Assembly: GCF_042752395.1 (NCBI RefSeq)
Contig: NZ_JBHYXZ010000001.1
Location: forward strand, 71,537 to 135,536
DNA length: 64,000 bases
Source: Actinosynnema sp042752395
GTDB lineage: Bacteria; Actinomycetota; Actinomycetes; Mycobacteriales; Pseudonocardiaceae
Reading direction: 5' to 3'
Below the pieces are notes generated by a model. It had not been told where the DNA came from. It saw only the letters and a program-made list of their open reading frames with translations, and did not search any database. A program made the translations under genes and the position numbers. This document shows, one piece after another, positions 40,761 to 49,811 of this stretch (within the stretch, counting starts at the first letter, position 1; each line of letters starts with the position of its first letter).

Positions 40761-42022
40761 CGTCCACTCCCCGCGTACACCACTGCCTCCTCGTCGCCGC
40801 CCAGCTCGAACGCGTCGTGCAGGGCCCGCACGGCGTCGTCGAGCTGCGTGTCGCGGCAGATGACCGAGATCCGGATCTCCGAGGTGGAGATGATCTCGAT
40901 GTTGACGCCGGCCGCGGCCAGCGCCTCGCAGAACTGGGCGGTCACGCCGGGGTGCGAGCGCATGCCCGCGCCGACCAACGACACCTTGCCCACGTGCTCG
41001 TCGTAGAGCACCTGGTCGAAGCCGATCTCCTCGCGCGCCTTCTCCAACGCGGCGACCGCGCGCGGCCCGTCGTCCTTCGGCAGGGTGAACGTCACGTCGG
41101 TGCGGCCGGACACGGCCTGCGAGACGTTCTGCACGACCATGTCGATGTCCAGCTCCGCCTCCGCCACGACGCGGAAGATCCGCGCCGCCATGCCGGGCAG
41201 GTCGGGCACCGCGGTCACGGTCACCTTGGCCTCGGACCGGTCGTGCGCGACGCCGGTGATCATCGCCTGTTCCACGGGAAGGTCCTCCACTGACCCGGAC
41301 ACGATGGTCCCGGGCTTGTTGCTGAACGAAGATCGGACGTGCACGGGGACGCCGTAGCGGCGGGCGTACTCGACGCAGCGCAGCATGAGCACCTTGGCCC
41401 CGCTCGCCGCCATCTCGAGCATCTCCTCGTAGGTGATGGTCTCCAGCCGCTTGGCGTTCGGCACGATGCGCGGGTCGGCGGTGAACACGCCGTCCACGTC
41501 GGTGTAGATCTCGCAGACGTCGGCCTTCAGCGCGGCCGCCAACGCCACCGCGGTGGTGTCGGTGCCGCCGCGGCCGAGCGTGGTGATCTCCTTGCTGTCC
41601 TGGCTCACGCCCTGGAAGCCCGCGACGATCGCGATCGCGCCCTCCGCCAGCGCGTCCTGGATGCGGCTCGGCGTCACGTCGATGATGCGCGCCTTGCCGT
41701 GCACGGACGTGGTGATCACCCCGGCCTGCGAGCCGGTGTAGGACCGCGCCTCGGCGCCCAGCGAGCTGATCGCCATCGCCAGCAGCGACATGGAGATCCG
41801 CTCGCCGGAGGTGAGCAGCATGTCCATCTCGCGGGCGGGCGGCACCGGGGACACCTGGCGCGCGAGGTCGAGCAGCTCGTCGGTCGTGTCGCCCATGGCC
41901 GAGACGGCCACGACGACGTCGTTGCCCGCTTTGCGGGTCGCGACGATGCGCTCGGCCACCCGTTTGATCCGCTCGGCGCTCCCGACCGAGGAACCGCCGT
42001 ACTTCTGGACGACGAGCGCCAC
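40757..42022 (-). CDS. lysC: Aspartokinase
   Basis: A 421-residue kinase catalysing the first step from aspartate. N-terminal KYGGSSV (7-13), the FQGVSQDSKEITTLGRGGTD core, and two C-terminal ACT domains (VTAVPDLPGMAARIF; VGAGMRSHPGVTAQF) that sense lysine/threonine. In this family an internal start gives a separate beta subunit; GTG or ATG codons around residue 250 could serve that role. GTG 42022 has GGGAGGAG upstream. Same length as the mycobacterial enzyme. Confidence 0.96.
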   Translation of the reverse strand: MALVVQKYGGSSVGSAERIKRVAERIVATRKAGNDVVVAVSAMGDTTDELLDLARQVSPVPPAREMDMLLTSGERISMSLLAMAISSLGAEARSYTGSQAGVITTSVHGKARIIDVTPSRIQDALAEGAIAIVAGFQGVSQDSKEITTLGRGGTDTTAVALAAALKADVCEIYTDVDGVFTADPRIVPNAKRLETITYEEMLEMAASGAKVLMLRCVEYARRYGVPVHVRSSFSNKPGTIVSGSVEDLPVEQAMITGVAHDRSEAKVTVTAVPDLPGMAARIFRVVAEAELDIDMVVQNVSQAVSGRTDVTFTLPKDDGPRAVAALEKAREEIGFDQVLYDEHVGKVSLVGAGMRSHPGVTAQFCEALAAAGVNIEIISTSEIRISVICRDTQLDDAVRALHDAFELGGDEEAVVYAGSGR

Positions 42023-42122
42023 AGACCCACTCCTCCCAGGTGCTTCAAGCCCAGCTCACCGGGGAGACTACCTGGCCCAAGGAGTGGACAGCGGTCGCCG
42101 TGACGCCCACTACCCTCGACCC

Positions 42123-43322
42123 GTGTCGACCCTGGAGGCGGTTCGCGTGGACCCGTACGACGCGCCCGGCGCGCGCGGGCGGCTGGCACGCGCGGCCAGA
42201 CACCGGGCGACCGCGGTGCTCGCGCCCGCCCTGCTCTACCTGGCCGTGCGCGAGCTGGGCCTGATCGCGCTCCGGCTGATGGCGGCGCGGTGGGACAAGG
42301 ACGTCACCCGGGCGCTCACCTCGTGGGACGGGCAGTGGTTCCTGGGCATCGCCGAGGGCGGCTACGACGACGTGCCGACGTGGCTGGTGGACGCGTTCGG
42401 GCGGCGGACGGACGAGACGCCGCTCGCGTTCTTCCCCGGCTACCCGGCCCTGGTGCGGTGGGTCGACGGGCTGCCCGGCGTGCCGACGGTCGGGGCGGCG
42501 TTCGCGGTGAGCCTGGTCAGCGGCGTCGTGTGCGCCTACGGGCTGGCCCGGCTCGGGGAGCGGGTGTCCGGCGGGTCGCGCCGGGCCGGGTTGGCGCTGG
42601 TCGTGCTGTTCGCGGCGTCGCCGATGGCCGTGGTGCTGTCGATGACGTACTCCGAGGCGACATTCTGCGCGCTGGCCGCGTGGTCGCTGGTCGGCGTGGT
42701 GGAGCGGCGGTGGCTGCTCGCCGGGGTGTGCTGCGCGGCGGCGGGCCTCGTGCGGCCGACGGCCGCGGCGCTGGTCCTGGCGGTGTGCGCGGCGGCGGCC
42801 GCGGCGGTGTGGCGGCGGCGGGACGACTGGCGGGCGTGGGTCGGCGGGCTCGTCGCGCCGCTCGGGCTGCTCGGCTACCTGGCGTACGTGGCGCTGCGCA
42901 CCGGGCGGTGGGACGGCTGGTTCGCCGTGCAGCGGATCGGGTGGGACTCCCGGTTCGACGGCGGTGCCGCGACCTGGAAGTTCGCGCTGCTCATCCTGGG
43001 CGAGCCCCGGTCGGTGCTGGAGCTGGCCACGGTGTGGCTGCTGGTCGTGGCGCTCGCGCTGGTGGTGCTGAGCCTGCGGCGGGGGCCGGAGTGGCCGCTG
43101 GTCGTGTACGGCGTGGGCGTGCTCGCCATGGACCTCGGCTCGAACGGGCTGATGAACTCCAAGGCGCGGCTGCTGCTGCCCGCGTTCACGCTGCTCCTGC
43201 CCGTCGCGCTGGCGCTGGCCCGGCGGCGGACGGGCACCGCGGTGGCGGTGCTGGCCGGGGTTTCGGTGTTCAGCGCGTGGTTCGGGGCGTACGCCATCAC
43301 GGCTTGGCAGTATGCGATCTGA
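42123..43322 (+). CDS. Polytopic membrane mannosyltransferase-like protein
   Basis: A 399-residue membrane protein with about 9-10 hydrophobic helices. SWDGQWFLGIAEGGYDD after the first helix matches the WD-x-x-(W/H)-(Y/F) acidic loop of PIG-V/GT-C mannosyltransferases, and FFPGYPALVRW and SMTYSEATFCALAAW are further family landmarks. It would transfer mannose from a polyprenyl donor outside the membrane. GTG 42123 follows TACCCT (42111-42116) by six bases. Its stop overlaps the nitroreductase ATG (TGATG). Confidence 0.8.
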   Translation: MSTLEAVRVDPYDAPGARGRLARAARHRATAVLAPALLYLAVRELGLIALRLMAARWDKDVTRALTSWDGQWFLGIAEGGYDDVPTWLVDAFGRRTDETPLAFFPGYPALVRWVDGLPGVPTVGAAFAVSLVSGVVCAYGLARLGERVSGGSRRAGLALVVLFAASPMAVVLSMTYSEATFCALAAWSLVGVVERRWLLAGVCCAAAGLVRPTAAALVLAVCAAAAAAVWRRRDDWRAWVGGLVAPLGLLGYLAYVALRTGRWDGWFAVQRIGWDSRFDGGAATWKFALLILGEPRSVLELATVWLLVVALALVVLSLRRGPEWPLVVYGVGVLAMDLGSNGLMNSKARLLLPAFTLLLPVALALARRRTGTAVAVLAGVSVFSAWFGAYAITAWQYAI

Positions 43323-43906
43323 TGGAACCCCACGACCTGATCATGCGACGCTGGAGCCCCCGTGCGTTCGACGGCACGGCCGAGGTCTCCCCGGACACCG
43401 TGCGCGTGCTGCTGGAGGCGGCCCGCTGGGCGGCCTCGCACGGCAACACCCAACCCGCCCGCTTCCTGGTCGGCCACCGCGGCGACGACACGTTCGAGCG
43501 GATCTTCGCCGCGCTGCGGCCCGGCAACCGGTCCTGGGCCGGGCGGGCGTCCGTGCTGCTGGTGGGCGCGGTCGCCGAGGCCGACGAGCGCGGCCCGGTG
43601 CCGAACACCGAGTTCGGGCTGGGCCTCGCGGTGCAGAACCTGGTGCTGCAGGCCGTGGACCTGGGGCTGGTCACGCACCAGATGGGCGGCTTCGACCCGG
43701 ACGCCGTGCGCGTCGCGTTCGGGCTGCCCGACCACGTGCGGCCGGTCGTGGTGATCGCGGTCGGCGTGCTCGGCGACGACGCGGACCTGCCCGAGGAGCT
43801 GCGGGCTCGGGAACGGCGGCCGCGGACGCGCAAACCGCTGAGCGAGACGGTGTTCACCGGCCGGTGGGGGCGGCCCGCCTTCGCGGACGACCCCGGCGAG
43901 GGCTGA
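43322..43906 (+). CDS. Nitroreductase family protein
   Basis: A 194-residue FMN-dependent reductase. RRWSPRAFDGTAEVSPDTVRVLLEA and SHGNTQPARFLV are the FMN-binding signatures, and LGLAVQNLVLQAVDLGLVTHQMGGFD is the family's central helix. Reduces nitro compounds, quinones or flavin. Coupled by TGATG to the membrane glycosyltransferase-like gene. A strong hairpin follows. Confidence 0.88.
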   Translation: MEPHDLIMRRWSPRAFDGTAEVSPDTVRVLLEAARWAASHGNTQPARFLVGHRGDDTFERIFAALRPGNRSWAGRASVLLVGAVAEADERGPVPNTEFGLGLAVQNLVLQAVDLGLVTHQMGGFDPDAVRVAFGLPDHVRPVVVIAVGVLGDDADLPEELRARERRPRTRKPLSETVFTGRWGRPAFADDPGEG

Positions 43907-43912
43907 GCGCGC

Positions 43913-43954
43913 CGGTTCCCCGCCGCGGGAGGAGGAGGTCGCGACGGGGAACCG
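43913..43954. terminator. Bidirectional terminator hairpin
   Basis: 10-bp stem CGGTTCCCCG / CGGGGAACCG with a 22-nt loop between the convergent nitroreductase and the 99-residue membrane protein. Confidence 0.55.
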
Positions 43955-43962
43955 AAGGGGGG

Positions 43963-44262
43963 TCAGCGGGCCACGACACGGGCCAGCAGACCGGCGACGA
44001 CGAGCCAGAACACCGCCGCGAGGCCGTAGTTCAGGAGCACGTCGACGTTGTAGTTGCCCGTCTTGAACAGCCCCGGGAAGAACAGCGCCAGCGGCTCGGC
44101 GAGCTGCTGGATGAAGCGGAAGAACGCGTTGCCGGCGTTCACCCCGATCAGGATCATGAGGATGTACAGCACCTCGATGGCCGCGAAAGCGGCACCGACA
44201 CCGCGGATCACCCGGGCAGCGGTGTAGTTCCCGCTGCGCGTTGAGGTTCGCCATCTGGACAT
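43963..44262 (-). CDS. Small membrane protein, unknown function
   Basis: A 99-residue protein with an N-terminal basic segment, then hydrophobic helices (VGAAFAAIEVLYILMILIGV; FIQQLAEPLALFFPGLF; LLNYGLAAVFWLVVAGLLAR). The layout resembles YggT-like or general actinobacterial three-helix proteins. Divergent from the leuA leader. Confidence 0.6.
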   Translation of the reverse strand: MSRWRTSTRSGNYTAARVIRGVGAAFAAIEVLYILMILIGVNAGNAFFRFIQQLAEPLALFFPGLFKTGNYNVDVLLNYGLAAVFWLVVAGLLARVVAR

Positions 44263-44356
44263 GTCAAGAAGGTGCCCGCCCCACGATCGAGTGAAACTCG
44301 AGCGGGTGAAGTTCCACCATCTGGGCGGTCGGTTCCACCTCGGCGCGGAATGTGGT

Positions 44357-44362
44357 TAACCT
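44357..44362 (+). promoter_or_regulatory. -10 box of leuA leader transcript
   Basis: TAACCT, TANNNT-type, ends 7 nt before the leader-peptide GTG 44370, so the attenuator transcript is leaderless. Confidence 0.5.
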
Positions 44363-44369
44363 GTCCGAC

Positions 44370-44411
44370 GTGGCACGTGCCCTCCTGCTTCGCCGCCGTG
44401 ACGGGGTCTGA
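44370..44411 (+). CDS. leuL: leuA leader peptide
   Basis: MARALLLRRRDGV (13 residues from GTG 44370) with three consecutive Leu codons CTC-CTG-CTT. Ribosome stalling at these codons under leucine limitation would alter folding of the following hairpin and allow leuA transcription, the known actinobacterial leucine attenuation scheme. The terminator stem starts inside its last codons. Confidence 0.8.
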   Translation: MARALLLRRRDGV

Positions 44412-44428
44412 TCAGACCGGCCCCCCGT
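44399..44428 (+). terminator. leuA attenuator hairpin
   Basis: Outer stem GACGGGG / CCCCGTC enclosing the inner palindrome GTCTGATCAGAC; overlaps the leader-peptide stop codon, as required for attenuation. Confidence 0.65.
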
Positions 44429-44490
44429 CGCGGGATCGAGCGTTGCCGCCGGTCGTCCGATCCCCGGCAGCAGCAGGAGCACTCCCGATC

Positions 44491-46281
44491 ATGAGCACCA
44501 GTCACGACGCGTACACCTCCGGCACGAGCCGCATCCGGCCCCCGGCCCGCCCCGTGCCCGGCCAACCCGCGTGGAACCCCCAGCGCGGCACGTCCATGCC
44601 CGTGCACCGCTACCGGCCCTTCCACGAGCAGGTGGAGACCATCGACCTGCCGGACCGCACCTGGCCCGGCAAGCGGATCACCCAGGCGCCCCTGTGGTGC
44701 GCCGTCGACCTGCGCGACGGCAACCAGGCGCTGATCGACCCCATGTCGCCCGCGCGCAAGCGCAAGATGTTCGACCTGCTGGTCCGGATGGGCTACAAGG
44801 AGATCGAGGTCGGCTTCCCGGCCGCCTCGCAGACCGACTTCGACTTCGTCCGCGAGATCATCGAGGACGGCGCGATCCCGCCCGACGTGACCATCCAGGT
44901 GCTGACCCAGTGCCGCCCCGAGCTGATCACCCGCACGTTCGAGGCGCTGCGCGGCGCGGCCAAGGCGATCGTGCACTTCTACAACTCGACGTCCGTCCTG
45001 CAGCGGCGGGTCGTGTTCAAGTCCGACCGCGAGGGCATCAAGAAGATCGCCACCGACGCCGCCGCGTTCGCGCTGGAGCAGGAGAAGCTCTACCCGGAGA
45101 CCGAGTTCCGCTACGAGTACTCCCCCGAGTCCTACACCGGCACCGAGCTGTCCTACGCGCTGGAGGTCTGCGACGCCGTGTCGGCGGTCATCCGGCCGAC
45201 GCCGGAGAAGCCGCTGATCATCAACCTGCCGGCGACCGTCGAGATGGCCACCCCGAACGTGTACGCCGACTCGATCGAGTGGATGTCGCGCAACCTGGCG
45301 CGCCGCGACTCGATCATCCTGTCGCTGCACCCGCACAACGACCGCGGCACCGGCGTGGCCGCGGCCGAGCTGGGCTACCTGGCGGGCGCGGACCGGATCG
45401 AGGGCTGCCTGTTCGGCAACGGCGAGCGCACCGGCAACGTGTGCCTGGTGACGCTGGGCATGAACCTGTTCAGCCAGGGCGTCGACCCGCAGATCGACTT
45501 CTCCGACATCGACGAGATCCGGCGCACGGTCGAGTACTGCAACCAGCTGCCCGTGCCCGAGCGGCACCCCTACGGCGGCGACCTGGTGTTCACCGCGTTC
45601 TCCGGCTCGCACCAGGACGCGATCAAGAAGGGCTTCGAGGCCCTGGAGGACGCCGCCAAGGCCGCCGGGCAGCACGTGGACGAGTACCAGTGGGACGTGC
45701 CGTACCTGCCGATCGACCCCAAGGACGTCGGCCGCAACTACGAGGCCGTGATCCGGGTCAACTCGCAGTCCGGCAAGGGCGGCGTGGCGTACCTGATGAA
45801 GACCGAGCACCACCTGGACCTGCCGCGCCGGCTCCAGGTCGAGTTCTCCAAGGTCATCCAGGAGGTCACCGACACCCGGGGCGGCGAGATCGGCCCCAAG
45901 GACATGTGGGACGCCTTCGCCGAGGAGTACCTGAACGGGACGGTGCCGCTGAAGCTGCTGCGGCAGGAGGTGTCCGGCGACGGCAGCGGCCACGAGCGGA
46001 TCACGGCCGTCGTCGTGGTGGACGGCGAGACGCAGGAGATCACCGGCAGCGGCAACGGCCCGATCGCCGCGTTCGTCGACGCGCTGGCCACCGTCGGCTA
46101 CGACGTGCGGGTGCTGGACTACGTCGAGCACGCGCTGTCGTCGGGCGACGACGCCCGTGCGGCGGCGTACCTGGAGTGCGCCGTGTCGGACCGCGTGCTG
46201 TGGGGCGTGGGCATCGACAGCTCGACCGTGGTGGCCTCGCTGCGCGCCCTGGTCTCCGCGATCAACCGCGCCAACCGCTAG
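44491..46281 (+). CDS. leuA: 2-isopropylmalate synthase
   Basis: A 596-residue enzyme condensing acetyl-CoA and 2-oxoisovalerate, first step of leucine synthesis. Catalytic metal region WCAVDLRDGNQAL, IEVGFPAASQTD, HPHNDRGTGVA and FGNGERTGNVCL are intact; the C-terminal ~150 residues are the regulatory leucine-binding domain (SGNGPIAAFVDALATVGYD). It belongs to the long actinobacterial type. ATG 44491 has AGGAG 12-16 nt upstream. Controlled by the leader at 44370. Convergent neighbours follow after a hairpin. Confidence 0.96.
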   Translation: MSTSHDAYTSGTSRIRPPARPVPGQPAWNPQRGTSMPVHRYRPFHEQVETIDLPDRTWPGKRITQAPLWCAVDLRDGNQALIDPMSPARKRKMFDLLVRMGYKEIEVGFPAASQTDFDFVREIIEDGAIPPDVTIQVLTQCRPELITRTFEALRGAAKAIVHFYNSTSVLQRRVVFKSDREGIKKIATDAAAFALEQEKLYPETEFRYEYSPESYTGTELSYALEVCDAVSAVIRPTPEKPLIINLPATVEMATPNVYADSIEWMSRNLARRDSIILSLHPHNDRGTGVAAAELGYLAGADRIEGCLFGNGERTGNVCLVTLGMNLFSQGVDPQIDFSDIDEIRRTVEYCNQLPVPERHPYGGDLVFTAFSGSHQDAIKKGFEALEDAAKAAGQHVDEYQWDVPYLPIDPKDVGRNYEAVIRVNSQSGKGGVAYLMKTEHHLDLPRRLQVEFSKVIQEVTDTRGGEIGPKDMWDAFAEEYLNGTVPLKLLRQEVSGDGSGHERITAVVVVDGETQEITGSGNGPIAAFVDALATVGYDVRVLDYVEHALSSGDDARAAAYLECAVSDRVLWGVGIDSSTVVASLRALVSAINRANR

Positions 46282-46289
46282 TGCCCGAC

Positions 46290-46326
46290 GGGCCGCCTCG
46301 CCGCCGGACGGTCGGCGAGGCGGCCC
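46290..46326. terminator. Bidirectional terminator after leuA
   Basis: 14-bp perfect stem GGGCCGCCTCGCCG / CGGCGAGGCGGCCC with a 9-nt loop, between convergent leuA and the epoxide hydrolase gene. Confidence 0.7.
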
Positions 46327-46329
46327 CGG

Positions 46330-47469
46330 TCACCGCCCGGCGAAGAACCCGCGCACGTCCGCGACCAGCAGGTCCGGCCGCTCCAGGGCCAGGAAGTGGC
46401 CGCCCCGGTCCAGCTCGGTCCAGCGCACGACGCGGTGGTCGCGCTCGGCCCACCGCCGGACCGTCACGTCGCGCGCCGAGACCAGCACCCCGGTCGGCAC
46501 GGTCGCCGGCGGCCGCTCGTCCCAGCCCTTGGCGGAGATCTCCTCGTAGTAGACCTGCGCCGCGGACGCGGCCGTGCCGGTCAGCCAGTACAGCGACACG
46601 TCGGTCAGCACCCGGTCGCGGCTCACGCTGTCCTCGGGCAGGCCGTCCTCCGGGTCGGTCAGCTCCTTGAACTTCTCCACGATCCAGGCGAGCTGCCCCA
46701 CCGGCGAGTCGTGCAACGCGTAGGCCACGGTCTGCGGGCGCTTGGCGTTGCACCGGAGGTAGCCGTCGTTGAAGTCCCGCATGGCCGCCCAGCGCCGCTG
46801 CTCGACCTCCGTGAGGCCGTCGAGCTCGCCCTCCTCGCCGACGGGGAACGCCAGCAGGGCGTTGAGGTGGATGCCGACCACGCGGTCCGGCGCGCGCCGG
46901 CCCATCTCGGGGGCGACCCACGACCCGGTGTCGTAGCCCTGCACGCCGTACCGCTCGTACCCGAGCGCCGCCATCAGCTCCACCAGCACGCCCGCCATCC
47001 GCGCCGCGCCCATGCCGGGTCCGGCCAGCGGGGTGGAGAAGCCGAACCCGGGCAGCGACGGGACGACCAGGTGGAACGCGCGGGACGGGTCGCCGCCGTG
47101 CGCGTGCGGGTCGGACAGGGGGCCGATCACGTCGAGGAAGTCCGTCACGCCGCCCGGCCAGCCGTGCAGCAGGACCAGCGGCAGGGCGTCCGGCTCGGGC
47201 GAGCGCACGTGCAGGAAGTGCACGGTCTGGCCGGCGACGTCGGCCAGGAACTGCGGGTGCCGGTTGATCTCCGCCTCGTGCGCGCGCCAGTCGTAGCGGG
47301 TGCGCCAGTGCTCGGCGAGGTCCTTCAGGTAGCCCACCGGCACGCCCCGGCTCCAGCCCACGCCGGGCAGCTCGTCCGGCCAGCGGGTGTTCGCCAGGCG
47401 CGCCTTCAGGTCGTCGAGCAGCTCCTCGGGGACGTCGACGCGGAACGGGCGGATGTCGTGCTCTGTCAT
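46330..47469 (-). CDS. Epoxide hydrolase
   Basis: A 379-residue alpha/beta hydrolase of the N-terminal-EHN epoxide hydrolase group. The N-terminal domain (IRPFRVDVPEELLDDLKARL, RLANTRWPDELPG) is diagnostic. Oxyanion HGWPGG, nucleophile Asp in QGYDTGSW, and catalytic His in RGGHFLALERPDL are visible. Opens epoxides to diols; substrate unknown. ATG 47469. Divergent from a WYL regulator that likely controls it. Confidence 0.9.
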   Translation of the reverse strand: MTEHDIRPFRVDVPEELLDDLKARLANTRWPDELPGVGWSRGVPVGYLKDLAEHWRTRYDWRAHEAEINRHPQFLADVAGQTVHFLHVRSPEPDALPLVLLHGWPGGVTDFLDVIGPLSDPHAHGGDPSRAFHLVVPSLPGFGFSTPLAGPGMGAARMAGVLVELMAALGYERYGVQGYDTGSWVAPEMGRRAPDRVVGIHLNALLAFPVGEEGELDGLTEVEQRRWAAMRDFNDGYLRCNAKRPQTVAYALHDSPVGQLAWIVEKFKELTDPEDGLPEDSVSRDRVLTDVSLYWLTGTAASAAQVYYEEISAKGWDERPPATVPTGVLVSARDVTVRRWAERDHRVVRWTELDRGGHFLALERPDLLVADVRGFFAGR

Positions 47470-47532
47470 GGCCGCGACGCTGGGGACCCGTTGGGACGGT
47501 GCCGGTCCTAACGATCGGGCAGGCTCGACGCC

Positions 47533-48501
47533 ATGGTGGACACGTCCTCGCGGCTGCTCCGGCTGCTGTCGCTGTTGCAGACCCGGTGCGACCGGTCCGG
47601 CGCCGAGCTGGCCGACCGGCTGGGCGTCACCCCGCGCACCGTCCGCCGGGACGTCGAACGGCTGCGCGACCTCGGCTACCCGGTGCACGCCACCCGCGGC
47701 ACGGCCGGGTACCGGCTCGGCGGCGGGGCCGCGCTGCCGCCGCTGCCGCTGGAGGACGACGAGGCGGTCGCCGTGGCGGTCGGGCTGCGCACGGCGGCGG
47801 GCGGCTCGGTCGCCGGGATCGAGGAGACGTCGCTGCGGGCGCTGGCCAAGCTGGAGCAGGTGCTGCCCGCGCGGCTGCGGCACCGGGTCGGCGCGCTGCA
47901 CTCGGCGACCGTCCGGGTCGGCGCGGGAGGCCCCCGGGTGGACCCGGACGTGCTCGTGGCCATCGCCGACGCGTGCCGGCGGTGCGAGTCGCTGCGGTTC
48001 GACTACACCGGCGCCGGCGGCGTCCGCACCACCCGGTCCGCCCAGCCGCACCGCCTGGTCAGCCTCGGCCGGCACTGGTACCTCGTCGCCTGGGACACCG
48101 ACCGCGACGACTGGCGCAGCTTCCGCGTCGACCGGCTCGCGCTGCGCACGCCGAACGGCCCGCGCTTCGCGCCGCGCGAGCCGCCCGACGGCGACGTGGC
48201 CGCCTACCTGGAGCACCGGCTGTCGTCACGGGCCTGGCCGGTGCGGGCGACCGTCGCGCTGCACGAGCCGGCCGCCGCCGTGGCCGACCGGGTCTGGCCC
48301 GGCACGGGCGTGGTCGAGGCCGTGGACGACCGGAGCTGCCTGCTGCACGTCGGCGCGGAGAACGCCCGCGACCTCGTGTGGATGATCACCTCCGTGGACG
48401 TGGACTTCACCCTCCTCGACGGTCCGCCGGCCCTGGTCGACGCGCTGCGCGAGCACGCCGACCGCTGCCGGCGCGCGATCAGTCGAACCAGAGCGACCTG
48501 A
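47533..48501 (+). CDS. HTH-WYL transcriptional regulator (YafY-like)
   Basis: A 322-residue regulator with an N-terminal HTH (CDRSGAELADRLGVTPRTVR, DVERLRDLGYPV) and a WYL ligand-sensing domain (HRLVSLGRHWYLVAWDTDRD, FRVDRL), followed by the WCX C-terminal extension. WYL domains bind nucleic acids or small ligands. Divergent from the epoxide hydrolase. Its 3' end overlaps the convergent I36 gene by 23 bp. Confidence 0.88.
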   Translation: MVDTSSRLLRLLSLLQTRCDRSGAELADRLGVTPRTVRRDVERLRDLGYPVHATRGTAGYRLGGGAALPPLPLEDDEAVAVAVGLRTAAGGSVAGIEETSLRALAKLEQVLPARLRHRVGALHSATVRVGAGGPRVDPDVLVAIADACRRCESLRFDYTGAGGVRTTRSAQPHRLVSLGRHWYLVAWDTDRDDWRSFRVDRLALRTPNGPRFAPREPPDGDVAAYLEHRLSSRAWPVRATVALHEPAAAVADRVWPGTGVVEAVDDRSCLLHVGAENARDLVWMITSVDVDFTLLDGPPALVDALREHADRCRRAISRTRAT

Positions 48502-48853
48502 TCGTGTAATTCCCGGCCAGGTTTCCCTGGTCGCCCGCCACGGTGCTGCCGATCCGGCCCTCGTAGTTGTGCTCCCGGTAATAGTGCACCCGGTCGTTGG
48601 ACCGGTTCCGCACCGATTTCGGGTTCACCAGGCCCCACGAGCAGATCTCGTTCGCCCGGGCGTTGCTCTGCGAGTACTGGCACCGGTCGCCCCGGCCGTC
48701 GCTGTCCCGGTAGAAGCAGATGTAGTGGTCGCTGCAGTCCCACGCGGCGGGCGCCGGGGCCGCCGCGGCCGCGGGCGTGGAGGCCGACGCGGCGCACAGG
48801 CCGATCGCGCAGAGCAGTTTCGCCGCGTGCGCGGCCGATCGGGGAACACGCAT
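48479..48853 (-). CDS. Secreted peptidase inhibitor family I36 protein
   Basis: A 124-residue precursor with a Sec-type signal peptide (KLLCAIGLCAASASTPAAAA, cleavage near AAA-AP) and a mature ~85-residue domain: YICFYRDSDGRGDRCQYSQS and NYEGRIGSTVAGDQGNLAGN match the I36 (SMI, Streptomyces metalloproteinase inhibitor-like) beta-gamma-crystallin fold. Mature Cys residues could form disulphides. Likely inhibits an extracellular metallopeptidase or is a small spore/hyphal protein. ATG 48853 with GGGAGGG upstream. Confidence 0.8.
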   Translation of the reverse strand: MRVPRSAAHAAKLLCAIGLCAASASTPAAAAAPAPAAWDCSDHYICFYRDSDGRGDRCQYSQSNARANEICSWGLVNPKSVRNRSNDRVHYYREHNYEGRIGSTVAGDQGNLAGNYTIRSLWFD

Positions 48854-49125
48854 GGAGATCACCCTCCCGATGATCGCGAAAAGCATTTCCCACGAAATGT
48901 GGAATGCCCCGCGACCGTACCCCCGGGCGAGGAACGGGAACCAGTCGCACAAAAGCGTGAAGGACGAAAACACTTACCACGGAATTCGGCGGAATCACCA
49001 CCGCCACCGGAACGGGACCGGATTCGCACCCGGCCGGGTGGCGGGTGGTGGACGGCGCGTGGTCACCGGCGGAACGCCGAGGGCGCCGACGGGCCGGAGA
49101 CGGTCGGGAGGGCCGCGCGGGCGGC

Positions 49126-49743
49126 TCAGCGCCGGGCGGGGGGCGCCGCGGCCACCTGGTCCAGCCGGGCCCGGACCGCCGCCCTGGCCCGCTCGTACGC
49201 GTGCGGGTCGTCGTGCAGGACCGACCGGGCGTTGGCCAGCTCCAGGAACGCGATCAGCTCGAACGCCAGCTGGTCGGGGTCGGCGACCGACCCGGTCGCG
49301 GCGATCGTGTCGCGGACGTAGGCGTGCCACTCGGCGCCGTACCGGGCGATCGAGTCGCGCACCCGACCGGGCCGGGCGTCGAACTCGGCCTGCACGGCGT
49401 AGAAGAAGCACCCGCCCGGGAACGTGCGCCGCTCCGAGTACGCGAGCCAGCCGTCCAGCAGCCGCTCCAGCCGGTCCAGCCCCGGCGGCGCGACCAGCGC
49501 GGGCTCGACGACCTCGGCCGCGAAGATCGCCGCCGCCGCGCGCACGGTCGCGAGTTGCAGCTCCTCCTTCGAGCCGAAGTGCGCGAACACCCCGCTCTTG
49601 CTGACCCGCAGCTCGGTGGCCAGCCGCCCGATCGACAGGCCCTCCAGGCCCTCGACCGAGGCGATCTCCGCCGCGCGCCGCAGGATCTGCCGCCGCGTCT
49701 GCTCGCCGCGCTCCACCCGTCCGTCGACCTTCACGGCCCCCAC
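49126..49743 (-). CDS. TetR-family regulator
   Basis: A 205-residue repressor. HTH in residues 15-60 (RRQILRRAAEIASVEGLEGL, SIGRLATELRVSKSGVFAHF), and a ligand domain with SERRTFPGGCFFYAVQAEFD typical of the TetR_C_6-like group. It is divergent from the DinB-like gene; the palindrome at 49773-49792 is the probable operator for both. Confidence 0.88.
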   Translation of the reverse strand: MGAVKVDGRVERGEQTRRQILRRAAEIASVEGLEGLSIGRLATELRVSKSGVFAHFGSKEELQLATVRAAAAIFAAEVVEPALVAPPGLDRLERLLDGWLAYSERRTFPGGCFFYAVQAEFDARPGRVRDSIARYGAEWHAYVRDTIAATGSVADPDQLAFELIAFLELANARSVLHDDPHAYERARAAVRARLDQVAAAPPARR

Positions 49744-49772
49744 GCTAGCCCCCTTGACCCGACCCGAACTAA

Positions 49773-49792
49773 TTGTACGATCGTTCGTACAA
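49773..49792. promoter_or_regulatory. TetR-type operator palindrome
   Basis: TTGTACGATCGTTCGTACAA: 8-bp arms TTGTACGA / TCGTACAA with a 4-bp centre, between the divergent TetR gene and its neighbour, 20 bp before GTG 49812. Confidence 0.7.
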
Positions 49793-49811
49793 CCTGAGGG
49801 GCGGAGGAACC

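Noticed and set aside
44356..46131. 591-codon minus-strand frame opposite leuA
   Set aside because: Shadow frame with Val/Gln/His bias; leuA motifs are complete.
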